The translations under genes and the position numbers were made by a program. Under the pieces are notes generated by a model, which saw only the letters and a program-made list of their open reading frames with translations, had not been told where the DNA came from and made no database searches. A stretch of DNA of 64,000 nt from CAYSFW01 sp050329935 (GTDB lineage Bacteria; Pseudomonadota; Gammaproteobacteria; UWMA-0217), in assembly GCA_050329935.1 (NCBI GenBank), contig JBHJOI010000101.1, positions 15,217-79,216 of the forward strand. Direction: 5' to 3'. This document shows, one piece after another, positions 25,484 to 34,966 of the stretch; within the stretch, counting starts at the first letter, position 1, and every line of letters begins with the position of its first letter.

Positions 25484-27334
25484 ATGGAAAATCGTTTTAC
25501 CGCCAAGGATTTTTTTCTCGTCCTGGTGTTGTTTGGGCTGATCGCGGCCCTGCTGCTGACCATGTACATGATCGATCGCCAGTGGCGCAAGCTCGATCAG
25601 ATGGCGCAGGTGATTCGGGAGCAGGCCGATGATGTGCGTCGATTGCGACTGCGTCTCGACAGCGGCGGATTCGCCAGCGCGACGTCTGCTCCGGCGAGCC
25701 GGCAGGCTGGCGCCGTTCCCGAGGCATTTCGCCGCGCGCACGGCATCACCGAGCGGGCGGATTACGCCGAGGGCGACTGGCTGGTGCAGCCATTCGGCAC
25801 ATCGCTGAAGACCATCACGCCACTGGTGTCGAGCGATGCCTACGCGAGTGATGTGCAGAACTATGTGTTGGAATCGTTGCTGACGCGCGATCCAGAAACG
25901 CTCGAGTGGCAAGGCTTCATCGCCGAAAGTTGGCGTGTGAGCGACGACGGCCTGCGTTTCACGTTCAAGTTGCGTAACGGCGTGTCTTTTTCAGATGGCG
26001 CTCCACTCACCGCCGACGATGTCGCGTTCACGTTCGGATTCATCATGGACGAGCGCATCGAGGCACCGCGGCAGCGCGCCTACTTTGAAAAGATTGAATC
26101 GGTGACGGCCGTCGACGCGTCCACCGTCGAATTCGTCTTCAAGGAACCCTATTACGACAGTCTGTCGCTCGCCGGGGGCATGGACATCCTCGCGCGACAT
26201 TTCTATGAGCCCTACCTCAAGGAGCCGCAAAAATTCAACCAATCCAAGGGCTTGTTGTTTGGCTCCGGCCCTTACCGTCTCGCCGACCCGCGCACCTGGA
26301 CGCCTGATCAGGGTATCGTCGAACTGGAGCGCAACCAGCGTTATTGGGCGCCCGTGCAACCGAATTTCGAGCGCGTATTGTGGAAGATCATCGAAAACGA
26401 GACCGCGCGCCTCACCACCTACCGCAACCGCGACATCGACGTCTACAGCGCCAAGCCTTTGGAATATCAGGATCTGCGCAAGGACGAGGCGTTGATGAGC
26501 CGCAGCCAAGCCCTGGAATACGCCTCACCGACCGCCGGCTATAGCTACATCGGCTGGAACCAGGAACGTAACGGTCAGGCGACACGTTTCGCGGACAAGC
26601 GCGTGCGCAGAGCGATGACCTACCTCACCGACAAGCGCCGCATCGTCGAAGAGATCATGCTCGGATACGGCGAACCGGCGGTGGGTCCGTTCAGCCCGCT
26701 GAGCAAGCAGCGCGCGCCCGATCTCGAGGTCGAGCCGTTTGATGTCGAGGCCGCCAAGGCACTGTTGCGTGAAGTCGGCTTCGAGGATCGCAACAACGAT
26801 GGCCTGCTTGAGGACGCCGATGGCCAACCCTTCCGCTTCGAACTGGTGTACTTTCAGGACAATGAGGACACCAAACGCATCGTGCTGTTCCTCAAGGATC
26901 TTTATGCCCGCGCTGGCGTTGAGTTGGTGCCAAAGCCGGCGGAATGGTCGGTCATGCTCGATCTGTTGAAGAAGAAGGACTTCGACGCGATCACGCTCGG
27001 CTGGACCGGTGGCGTCGAAAGCGATCTGTATCAGATATTTCACTCAAGCCAAACCAAGACCAACGGCGATAACTTCATCAACTACATCAATCCGGAGCTG
27101 GACAAGTTCATCGAGCAAGCCCGCGGTACGGTGGACGAAGCCAAGCGCATGCCGCTGTGGCACGCCGCCGAGCGTATCCTGTACGACGATCAGCCCTACA
27201 CCTGGCTCATGCGCCGCAAGTCGCTGATCTTCGTCGATACTAGAATGAAAAATGTCGAGATCACGCGGCTCGGACTCAACTTAGGCGACAAACCGGTGAG
27301 CTGGTACGTGCCGGCCGAGTTGCAGAAGTACTAA
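25484..27334 (+). CDS. Peptide/oligopeptide ABC transporter substrate-binding protein, membrane-anchored
   Basis: SBP_bac_5 family binding protein of 616 residues from ATG 25484. Unlike most relatives it begins with a cytoplasmic MENRFTAKD, one membrane helix (about 9-30) and a heptad-like helix (DQMAQVIREQADDVRRLRL), with no lipobox or cleavage site. The binding domain starts near residue 85 and shows ESLLTRDPETLEWQGFIAES, the FKLRNGVSFSDGAPLTADDV signature and C-terminal lobes. It opens a four-gene import operon of YejA/DppA type. The ligand is unknown. Confidence 0.85.
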   Translation: MENRFTAKDFFLVLVLFGLIAALLLTMYMIDRQWRKLDQMAQVIREQADDVRRLRLRLDSGGFASATSAPASRQAGAVPEAFRRAHGITERADYAEGDWLVQPFGTSLKTITPLVSSDAYASDVQNYVLESLLTRDPETLEWQGFIAESWRVSDDGLRFTFKLRNGVSFSDGAPLTADDVAFTFGFIMDERIEAPRQRAYFEKIESVTAVDASTVEFVFKEPYYDSLSLAGGMDILARHFYEPYLKEPQKFNQSKGLLFGSGPYRLADPRTWTPDQGIVELERNQRYWAPVQPNFERVLWKIIENETARLTTYRNRDIDVYSAKPLEYQDLRKDEALMSRSQALEYASPTAGYSYIGWNQERNGQATRFADKRVRRAMTYLTDKRRIVEEIMLGYGEPAVGPFSPLSKQRAPDLEVEPFDVEAAKALLREVGFEDRNNDGLLEDADGQPFRFELVYFQDNEDTKRIVLFLKDLYARAGVELVPKPAEWSVMLDLLKKKDFDAITLGWTGGVESDLYQIFHSSQTKTNGDNFINYINPELDKFIEQARGTVDEAKRMPLWHAAERILYDDQPYTWLMRRKSLIFVDTRMKNVEITRLGLNLGDKPVSWYVPAELQKY

Positions 27335-27387
27335 AATCCACGAATTGCCGCCGTGAATGATTCGCGACCATCGGTGAGTGCGGTGTC

Positions 27388-28770
27388 ATGCTGAGCTACA
27401 TCCTCCGCCGTTTACTATTGATGATTCCGACCCTGCTCGGGATCACCTTGGTCGTGTTCTTCGTGATGGCGTGGTCGCCGGGCGGGATCAGCGCGCAGTC
27501 GTTGGTGGATGGCTTCGGCATGAACCCGCAGGAGAAAAAAGCGCTGGAGGATTATTACAACCGTCGTTACGGGCTCGATCAGCCGGCGCCAGTGCAGTAT
27601 CTGCGCTGGCTCAACAATGTCTCGCCGGTTGGGATGAAGCAGGACGCGGAAGGGCGCTACACCGAGTTTTCCTGGAACAAGGGCGTCGACCTCGGTGAGA
27701 GCATTCGTTACGGCCGACCGGTCAGTGATCTTATTCTCGAACGGGTACCGATCACCTTGCTGCTGAACCTGTTGACGATACCCCTGATCTACTACATCGC
27801 GATCCTGGTCGGCGTGCGGGCGGCGACGGATCGCGGCGGCCGCTTCGATGTCAGTTCGAGCATGGTGATGCTGGCGCTGTGGTCCGTGCCCACCATGTTG
27901 ACGGGCGTGCTATTGATCGGATTCTTCGCCAGCGACCAGTATTGGCACTGGTTTCCGGCCAGTGGCCTGAACGACCGCGCCGCGCTCGACATGCCGTTCC
28001 TGCCGCATTGGTCGAATGTACTTGATGTACTCAAGGTGTTTGGCGGCATGTTGTTGGGAACGGCCGCTGGAATCGCGCTGGCGCGTTCGCGGCAGGGCGC
28101 GGTTCGCGGCGCGATGACCGGTTTGCTCGGGTTGGTGCTGGCGTGGTGGATGGCGGTAAGTCTGCCGGGCGGCTCGACACCGTTGACCCTGATTGTGATC
28201 GCAGCGTTGTTCGTGCCGATGTTTTTCGCGCTGGGGCGCAGCGACTATCTGGCGTTACGGTTATCACTCCTCGCACTGACGGGGGGCATGATGGGCATCG
28301 CGCTTGGCGCGCAGTTCGTTACCGGTGAGTACGTCAGGGGATTCTTGTTCGACCGCGCCTGGCATCTGGCGTTGCCGGTGATTTGCCTTTCCTACGGAGG
28401 ATTCGCGTTTCTGGCCCGATTGACGCGCTCGGCGGTACTGGAAAATTTGCTCGCGGATTACGCGCGCACCGCACGCGCCAAGGGTTTGCCGGAGTCACAA
28501 GTATTGTGGCGGCACGTATTTCGCAACAGCTTGCTGCCGTTGATCACGGTTTCGGCGAGCTTGTTGCCGAGCCTGCTCGCGGGCTCGGTGATCGTCGAGA
28601 GCATCTTCAGTATCGATGGCATGGGCAAACTCGCGGTCGAGGCAGTCAAGGGGCGCGATCGCGAGGTGGTGCTGTCAATCACGTTGATAAGTGGTCTGTT
28701 GACACTGGTGGGTTATCTGCTCGCCGATATTGCTTATGCAATCGCTGACCCACGGGTGAGTTATGACTGA
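27388..28770 (+). CDS. Peptide ABC transporter permease, DppB/YejB family, enlarged
   Basis: Inner-membrane permease of 460 residues, well over the usual 310-365. The start MLSYILRRLLLMIPTLLGIT and the C-terminal EAA coupling motif (ADYARTARAKGLPESQVLWR) with LAGSVIVESIFSIDGMG are typical of DppB. Between about residues 210 and 325 it has roughly four extra hydrophobic segments (for example ATLLG-type TAAGIALA and LLGLVLAWWMAVSL) that ordinary DppB proteins lack. It overlaps the next permease by 8 bases. Confidence 0.87.
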   Translation: MLSYILRRLLLMIPTLLGITLVVFFVMAWSPGGISAQSLVDGFGMNPQEKKALEDYYNRRYGLDQPAPVQYLRWLNNVSPVGMKQDAEGRYTEFSWNKGVDLGESIRYGRPVSDLILERVPITLLLNLLTIPLIYYIAILVGVRAATDRGGRFDVSSSMVMLALWSVPTMLTGVLLIGFFASDQYWHWFPASGLNDRAALDMPFLPHWSNVLDVLKVFGGMLLGTAAGIALARSRQGAVRGAMTGLLGLVLAWWMAVSLPGGSTPLTLIVIAALFVPMFFALGRSDYLALRLSLLALTGGMMGIALGAQFVTGEYVRGFLFDRAWHLALPVICLSYGGFAFLARLTRSAVLENLLADYARTARAKGLPESQVLWRHVFRNSLLPLITVSASLLPSLLAGSVIVESIFSIDGMGKLAVEAVKGRDREVVLSITLISGLLTLVGYLLADIAYAIADPRVSYD

Positions 28771-29956
28771 CGCGGCCGCTGCGCGTGCCGGCGCGATTTC
28801 GCCGCGTAACCGTCATCAAAGCTACGCGGCGCGGATGGTGCGTCAGACGTTTCGACGCTGGACCGCGCGTCTCGGTCTGGCCTGGGTGTTGCTGCTCGCG
28901 TTTGCCGCCGCGTTCGCGCCATTGCTTGCCAGCAGCCGACCGCTGGCGGTAAGGGAGAACGGTGTTTGGTGGAGCCCGGTATGGCGCGATTTCGGCGCCA
29001 ACGACCTCGCCTGGGCCGTCGCCTTCATCACGCTGGTCTTGGTTGTGTGGTGGCCGATCAGTAGTGTCCGCAAGTTTACGCTCATCGTCGTGGCGACCGG
29101 TGTGGCGTGGTTGGCGGGCGCGCTGTGGCTCAGTCCGCCCCAGGTCGTGATCCATGAGCAGTACCGCGAGCAGATCGAGGCCGGTCGTTTCGAGGCCGTG
29201 GTGTCGGCACCGATTCCGTTCTCGCCGCAGGATTATCAGCGCGACCGCGGCAACGTCGCACTCCATGCGCCCAGCGCGGTCCACTGGTTCGGAACCGAGG
29301 AGAACGGGGCCGATGTGCTGTCGCGCATGATTCACGCCTCGCGTATCGCGCTTGGGATCGGCTTCGTCGCGACCGGAATCGCACTGGTGCTGGGCGTCAT
29401 CGTGGGCGGGTTGATGGGCTATTTCTCGGGCATCGCCGACATCATCGGCATGCGTCTGGTCGAGATCTTCGAGGCCATCCCGACGTTGTTTCTGTTGCTC
29501 GCCTTCGTCGCGTTTTTCGGGCGCGATCTCTACATCATGATGGTGATCATCGGTTTGACCTCGTGGCCCGGGTACGCGCGTTATGTACGCGCTGAGTTTC
29601 TGAAACTTCGCGAGCAGGATTATGTTCAGGCGGCGATCGCGGCGGGTCTGCCGTTGCCGTCGATTCTGTTCCGACACATGTTACCGAACGGCGTCGCTCC
29701 GATCCTGGTGGCGGCGAGTTTCGGTGTCGCGTCCGCGATTCTCGCCGAGGCAACCTTGAGTTTCCTTGGCCTGGGCTTGGTCGACGCACCGTCCTGGGGC
29801 CAGATGTTGAATCAAGCGGTGCGTTCGTCGGCGTTTAACTGGTGGATGGCGGTGTTCCCCGGCGGCGCAATCTTTCTCACCGTATTTGCCTACAATCTGA
29901 TGGGCGATGCGCTACGCGATGCCATTGATCCCCATTTGAGCGCTGCCGAATCATGA
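28763..29956 (+). CDS. Peptide ABC transporter permease, DppC/YejE family
   Basis: Partner permease of 397 residues. The N-terminal part has a first membrane helix, a periplasmic-like stretch and two extra hydrophobic segments (about 75-125) before the standard domain. This begins HWFGTEENGADVLSRMIHAS and contains the coupling motif EQDYVQAAIAAGLPLPSILF and EATLSFLGLGLVDAPSWGQM. It overlaps its neighbours by 8 and 4 bases, so the operon is translated as a unit. Confidence 0.9.
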   Translation: MTDAAAARAGAISPRNRHQSYAARMVRQTFRRWTARLGLAWVLLLAFAAAFAPLLASSRPLAVRENGVWWSPVWRDFGANDLAWAVAFITLVLVVWWPISSVRKFTLIVVATGVAWLAGALWLSPPQVVIHEQYREQIEAGRFEAVVSAPIPFSPQDYQRDRGNVALHAPSAVHWFGTEENGADVLSRMIHASRIALGIGFVATGIALVLGVIVGGLMGYFSGIADIIGMRLVEIFEAIPTLFLLLAFVAFFGRDLYIMMVIIGLTSWPGYARYVRAEFLKLREQDYVQAAIAAGLPLPSILFRHMLPNGVAPILVAASFGVASAILAEATLSFLGLGLVDAPSWGQMLNQAVRSSAFNWWMAVFPGGAIFLTVFAYNLMGDALRDAIDPHLSAAES

Positions 29957-31626
29957 GTGATCTGCCGTTGCTCGAAGTGCGCGATCTGCGGACCTATCTG
30001 CGCGCAGGCAAGCGCGAGGTCAAGGCCGTCGAGGGCGTCAGCTTCGCGATCAATCAGGGCGAGACATTTTGTCTCGTGGGCGAGTCCGGTAGCGGCAAGT
30101 CGATCAGCGCGTTGTCGGTGATCCGGCTGTTGCCGCGCATCGCACACCACCCGAGCGGCGAGATTTGGTTCAACTACACGGCACCGTCGGGCACGCCTCA
30201 GCGTGTGAATATGCTCGATCTGCCCGAAGCGCGGGTGCGTGAGATTCGCGGCGCCAATATCGCGATGATCTTTCAGGAGCCGATGACCTCGCTGAATCCG
30301 GTGTTCACCGTCGGCGAACAGATCATCGAGGCGTTGCGGCTACACAACCCCGGCATGACCGTGACTGAAGCCAGGGCGCGCGCCCGGCTCGCGCTGGAAC
30401 AAGTGCAGATTCGCGACGCCGCCGCGCGCATGGGCGAGTATCCGCATCGACTCTCCGGCGGTCAGCGCCAACGCGTGATGATCGCGATGGCGATGGCCTG
30501 CGAACCCGAGCTGTTGATCGCCGATGAGCCGACGACCGCGCTCGATGTCACCGTGCAGGCCGAGATTTTGAAACTCATGCGCAAGCTCCAGGACGAGCGC
30601 GGCATGAGTATCCTGTTCATCACCCACGATTTTGGGGTCGTTTCCGAAATGGCGGATCGCGTCGCCGTCATGCGTCATGGATTGATTGTCGAAGATCAAC
30701 CCTTGGGCTCGGTGATCAATGCGCCGCGTCATGAGTACACCAAGAGCCTATTGGCCGCGCTGCCCGAGAATCTGCCCCGCCTTGCCGAGCGCCAGCCCCA
30801 GGCGGGTGACGAGCAACCGTTGGTCCAGGTCGAGCACCTCAAGGTCTATTTTCCGGTTCGAAAGGGCGTGTTTCGTCGGGTGGTCGACCATGTGCGCGCG
30901 GTCGACGAGGTTTCGGTCGCGATTCGCGCGGGTGAGATCGTGGCGCTGGTCGGTGAATCAGGCTGCGGCAAAACCACCCTAGGTCGCGCGATATTGCGTC
31001 TAACCGAACCGACCGCAGGTCGGATCGTGTTCGACGGCCGCGAAATCACGGCGTTGCCACGGCGCGAGATGCGGGCGTTTCGACGTGAGATGCAGGTCGT
31101 GTTTCAGGATCCGGCTTCATCACTCAATCCACGTCTAACGGTCTCTACGATCCTCACCGAACCGATGCAGGTGCATGGCATTGGCGCGGATGACGACGAG
31201 CGCCTCGAACTCGCCGCGCGAGTGCTGGAGCGGGTGCAGCTCGAACGAGACCATCTATGGCGGTACCCCCACGAGTTCTCGGGTGGTCAACGTCAACGCA
31301 TCGGAATCGCCCGAGCGCTCGCGCTCAATCCTCGTTTCATCGTCTGTGACGAGATTACCAGTGCGCTCGATGTCTCGGTGCAAGCGGAGATCCTGCAGCT
31401 GTTGTTAACACTGCGCGCCGAGCGCAACCTGGCGATGTTGTTCATCACCCACAATATCAGCGTGGTCGAGTACTTGAGCGACCGAATACTGGTGATGCGG
31501 CAGGGGCAGGTCGTGGAGGCGGGCGACAGTGACCAGGTATCGCAAAACCCGCGCGAGGATTACACGCGGGAGCTGATGCGGGCCGTGCCCCGACTTCGGC
31601 TCGCGGCGAACGCATCGACCCCCTGA
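29953..31626 (+). CDS. Peptide ABC transporter ATP-binding protein, fused two-domain (YejF/DppDF type)
   Basis: 557-residue protein with two complete ABC ATPase domains. Domain 1 has Walker A GESGSGKS (about 38-45), signature LSGGQRQRVM and Walker B LLIADEPTTALD. Domain 2 has GESGCGKTT (about 335), FSGGQRQRIGIARAL and FIVCDEITSALD, and C-terminal oligopeptide-binding extensions. Both domains look catalytically competent. It starts on the ATGA overlap with the DppC-type permease and ends the operon. Confidence 0.93.
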   Translation: MSDLPLLEVRDLRTYLRAGKREVKAVEGVSFAINQGETFCLVGESGSGKSISALSVIRLLPRIAHHPSGEIWFNYTAPSGTPQRVNMLDLPEARVREIRGANIAMIFQEPMTSLNPVFTVGEQIIEALRLHNPGMTVTEARARARLALEQVQIRDAAARMGEYPHRLSGGQRQRVMIAMAMACEPELLIADEPTTALDVTVQAEILKLMRKLQDERGMSILFITHDFGVVSEMADRVAVMRHGLIVEDQPLGSVINAPRHEYTKSLLAALPENLPRLAERQPQAGDEQPLVQVEHLKVYFPVRKGVFRRVVDHVRAVDEVSVAIRAGEIVALVGESGCGKTTLGRAILRLTEPTAGRIVFDGREITALPRREMRAFRREMQVVFQDPASSLNPRLTVSTILTEPMQVHGIGADDDERLELAARVLERVQLERDHLWRYPHEFSGGQRQRIGIARALALNPRFIVCDEITSALDVSVQAEILQLLLTLRAERNLAMLFITHNISVVEYLSDRILVMRQGQVVEAGDSDQVSQNPREDYTRELMRAVPRLRLAANASTP

Positions 31627-31647
31627 GCCACGGGCGAGACGGCTAGC

Positions 31648-32310
31648 CTAAGGCAAGCGGCGTGCGACGCAGACGAAGTGCTTACCTTCAAACTCGATCT
31701 GGATATCGGTAAATCCGCTGGCATGCAAAGCTCGCTTCATTCCGGCGCGGGTTTGAAATGATTCGTGTCCCCAGCGCTTAACCAGTGCGATCTGGCGCCC
31801 AGTCAGATGAAACAACGCGCCATTCAGCAAGACATGGGCTCGGCGTAAGGCAGCGCCAAACCTGAGGTGCCGCAACGAGTTCAAGAACTCGTTGCGCGTG
31901 GTGGTGTACGGATGAAGTGTGAACCAGAGTCGGCCATGCGGCTTGAGCACTCGTTTGACTTCATTCAAGGTGCGCTGAATTTCGGTATACGGCACGCTTA
32001 CGCGCGACACCACAAGATCAAACACCCCTTCCCGGAACGGTAACCCCTCGGCGACGCCGTTGACGAACGCGATCCGGTCAAACTGGTTGCGACCGTAAGC
32101 GAGGCAGTGATGGTCCAGGTCGAGACCGACCAGCACGGCGTCGCTGGGCAAATCCGCCGCGACCAGCGTTTGCCCGATTCCGCAGCCGATATCGAGAATC
32201 GCCCGATCCGTTTCGGTGATCGGGGGCATGATGTGGTGTTCCTCACGCGCGTCGAGCGCGATCTCAAGTTCCCGCAAGTGGTAGCGGATCGTTTCGTCGA
32301 TATTCGTCAT
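31648..32310 (-). CDS. Class I SAM-dependent methyltransferase
   Basis: 220 residues from ATG 32310 (MTNIDETIRYHLRELEIALD); an in-frame ATG at 32412 would add a leader without features. It has motif I ILDIGCGIGQTLVAADL (about 37-53), the acidic GLDLDHHC loop, DLVVSRVSVPYTEIQ and RVLKPHGRLWFTLHP. The C-terminal GMKRALHASGFTDIQIE is typical of Methyltransf_11. It converges on the ABC operon, and no substrate can be inferred. Confidence 0.78.
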   Translation of the reverse strand: MTNIDETIRYHLRELEIALDAREEHHIMPPITETDRAILDIGCGIGQTLVAADLPSDAVLVGLDLDHHCLAYGRNQFDRIAFVNGVAEGLPFREGVFDLVVSRVSVPYTEIQRTLNEVKRVLKPHGRLWFTLHPYTTTRNEFLNSLRHLRFGAALRRAHVLLNGALFHLTGRQIALVKRWGHESFQTRAGMKRALHASGFTDIQIEFEGKHFVCVARRLP

Positions 32311-32595
32311 CGGTGGGTACGGTCCCCAAAGCCTGCTGTGTGCCTGAGCGTGCGAGTCTAGACGCTCGCGCGGGGAACCGGCATCCACTACCGCACGTTT
32401 TTGGCGCAACAAGGCCGGGATCGGTTGACTCGGGGATCGAATTCACGACCGCCTTCGCGTTGACACTTTGCTGTCCGGTGACAGTGGTTATCGTGGCCGC
32501 GTTCAAATGTGACGGAATTTTTAACGCGCGGTGCTAAGCTTATTCAAAGGCAACCCCGGTTCCTTGCTTCCACACTCTGGTAAAGGATGTTGTTC

Positions 32596-34911
32596 ATGCT
32601 TGTTCGAGTCTATCGGCACGTCGTGTGGTCCTTGTGCGTGTTATTGGCCGGTTGCGCGGTCAATCCCTACCTCAGCGAGCACAGTTCCGGCAGTGGGATT
32701 TTGTCGGATGACACGATGTTGCGGCACGCGGATTCCGCGAAGCTGGAGGCATCGCGAGGATTGTTGATCACGGGTAATGACCGGGCCTTCCTGTCCAAAC
32801 TGGAGTTGGTGAAGAATGCGCGGGCGACGCTCGATCTGATGTATTTCATTTATGCCGATGACCACAGTTCGTCGGTGCTCAGCGAAGCGTTGATCGCGGC
32901 GGCGCGGCGCGGGGTCAAGGTTCGCCTGCTGGTCGACTACCACACCAACTACGCGCGCCTCGACCTGTTTTCACTGATGCAGCGCGAGGGCGGGGCCGGA
33001 CCCGACAGTCTCGAAGTCAGGTTCTATAACCGCCCGACGCGTGAAATTGTGATGGATGCCGCCTATCTGACCTTGGGTTGCGATCGTTCCGACCCGGCGG
33101 TGTCGACCGTCGCGTGCAGCGTTGAAAAACAACGAACGATCGCCGCGGCGTTCGCCGACGAAGTCATCGAGAGCCAACCTGCTGCCGAGCTCAACATCTC
33201 GAATCTGAGCGTCGCGAACTCTGGATTGTTCCTCTCCGGGTTGTACTCGAAGAATCCCAAATTGATGGCGCAAGCGGTGCTCAGTGGACAGCCGATCGAC
33301 GTCTCCGAGGTCTCTCGGGGCAGCCTCCGAATGACACCGGAGACGCGCAAAGGCCTGCTTGAATTGGCGCAGCTAGAATGGCAACGTCGCACGGGTGACC
33401 CGTTGGAGCGGCTGGAAGCCCAGTTCAAGCTGGCGCTCGCGACCCAGTTGCATGGCGAGACGATCAACCCAATTCGTGAGGCGATCCGCGATTTTCTACC
33501 GGTCGCGCGGCTCGATGACGCGAGCGCCGTCCGCGATTGGGAGTACCTGACGGATTTCCTCCATCACAAGTTGCTGCTGGCGGACAACGCGCGGATGCAG
33601 ATCGGCGGTCGTAATATCGAGGATTCCTACCACATGCGGCCGAATCCGCTGGTGAAGAAGTACATCTTCATGGACACCGACCTGCAACTCGATCTGCATG
33701 GCAGCGGCCTCGACCTGCGCGGCACCTTTGACCGGCTCTGGGATTTCCGCGCGATGGTCGCGAGTCTGGATGAGGTTCGCCAACACGCGCCCAACGAGCT
33801 TGCCGTGAATATCGCGGCGTTCGAGGGTGCGGCGCAGTACTGTGCCAACGTGGCCGGAGCCCCCGCGCGTGAGCAATGCGTGGCGGGCGAGTTCGCGCGA
33901 CGCGGCGACGATCTACGTGCACGCGAGGACGCCGCGCTCGAGAGCATGCGGCGTCACGCGGATCAATATTGGTCGAGCTATCGTCCAGCCGGCGACAGCG
34001 ACTCGGCGCCGTCGATCGGGGTCGATGCCACCGCCTTGCTTGCCTATGTCGAAAATCTGCCGCTGGCGGGCGGGCCCACCGCGCTCGAGGCAAGCCGGAG
34101 CTACGGTGCGCGCGATGGCGCCGAGGCGCGTTCGGGCAAACGCATCCACGGGCTGTGGTTGGCCGCGCTGGAGCACGTCTGCCGACAAGCAAGCCCGCAA
34201 TCGCCGCGTCGAATCGTGCTGCACAATGCTTATTTCGCACCGCCGGCAAATCTCATCGAGCGTTTCGGCGAAATGGTTTCGGGCGAAATCCCTTGCGCCG
34301 GGGTCACGGTCACGGTGTTGACGAACTCCGAACAAACGACGGATCTGGTACCCGTGAATCTGGTGGCTCGGCACATCCTGAAGGCGTTCGCCGAGTTTTC
34401 GGCGCAACGGCACGATCCGGCGCGCGGCGCGCGCTTCGAGTATTACGAATACGTACCGCCAGTCGGCGCGACGGCCGGGCAGGCGACCGAGTCGCTACAT
34501 TCAAAGGTGGCAATTCTCGGTGACGATCTGCTGGTCGGTTCGGCCAACGCGGACCTGCGCAGCTATCTGATGGATTCCAACAACGCGATGTTCATCAGAA
34601 ATGCGCCGAACTTGTTGAATGGCTATCAACGTTGGGTCGACGGGCTGCTGGCTGATCCACGTCGCACCCGCAATCAGACCGATTTTTTCGTCACCACCTC
34701 GCACGAGCAGATCGTCACGGAAGATCGGCAGGCACTGCGCGCGATCGTGGCCCGCTACGGCGCTGAGCGTTGGCTTGCGCCGGCGCAGATTCAATTCGCC
34801 GAGGATTCGATCATCGCGCTGCTGCGACGCGTTCACGCGCTGACGCTAGGCATACTGGCCGGTGATCAAGCGCAGGCGGCTGAGTATAATCGCGCGTTCA
34901 AGGGTATCTGA
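32596..34911 (+). CDS. Phospholipase D-family lipoprotein (cardiolipin-synthase-like)
   Basis: 771 residues. I choose ATG 32596 because AAAGGA lies 8 bases upstream; the earlier ATG at 32587 sits inside that site. The signal peptide ends in a lipobox LLAGC, so it is probably a lipoprotein. It has two HKD half-sites: HHKLLLAD with GGRN (about 322-340) and LHSKVAILGDD with GSANAD (about 633-650). The first half is interrupted by roughly 190 residues between RRGVKVRLLVDYH and its HKD motif. The second motif has one extra residue before Asp. Likely acts on periplasmic phospholipids. Confidence 0.8.
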   Translation: MLVRVYRHVVWSLCVLLAGCAVNPYLSEHSSGSGILSDDTMLRHADSAKLEASRGLLITGNDRAFLSKLELVKNARATLDLMYFIYADDHSSSVLSEALIAAARRGVKVRLLVDYHTNYARLDLFSLMQREGGAGPDSLEVRFYNRPTREIVMDAAYLTLGCDRSDPAVSTVACSVEKQRTIAAAFADEVIESQPAAELNISNLSVANSGLFLSGLYSKNPKLMAQAVLSGQPIDVSEVSRGSLRMTPETRKGLLELAQLEWQRRTGDPLERLEAQFKLALATQLHGETINPIREAIRDFLPVARLDDASAVRDWEYLTDFLHHKLLLADNARMQIGGRNIEDSYHMRPNPLVKKYIFMDTDLQLDLHGSGLDLRGTFDRLWDFRAMVASLDEVRQHAPNELAVNIAAFEGAAQYCANVAGAPAREQCVAGEFARRGDDLRAREDAALESMRRHADQYWSSYRPAGDSDSAPSIGVDATALLAYVENLPLAGGPTALEASRSYGARDGAEARSGKRIHGLWLAALEHVCRQASPQSPRRIVLHNAYFAPPANLIERFGEMVSGEIPCAGVTVTVLTNSEQTTDLVPVNLVARHILKAFAEFSAQRHDPARGARFEYYEYVPPVGATAGQATESLHSKVAILGDDLLVGSANADLRSYLMDSNNAMFIRNAPNLLNGYQRWVDGLLADPRRTRNQTDFFVTTSHEQIVTEDRQALRAIVARYGAERWLAPAQIQFAEDSIIALLRRVHALTLGILAGDQAQAAEYNRAFKGI

Positions 34912-34966
34912 TGGGGGCAAGGCGCGCGGTGTACCGATCAAATCTATCAACCGGGAAGTTTCGTCC

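Noticed and set aside
28679..29677. 332-codon minus-strand open frame
   Set aside because: Antisense to the DppC-type permease, very His/Asp/Arg-rich, no motif.
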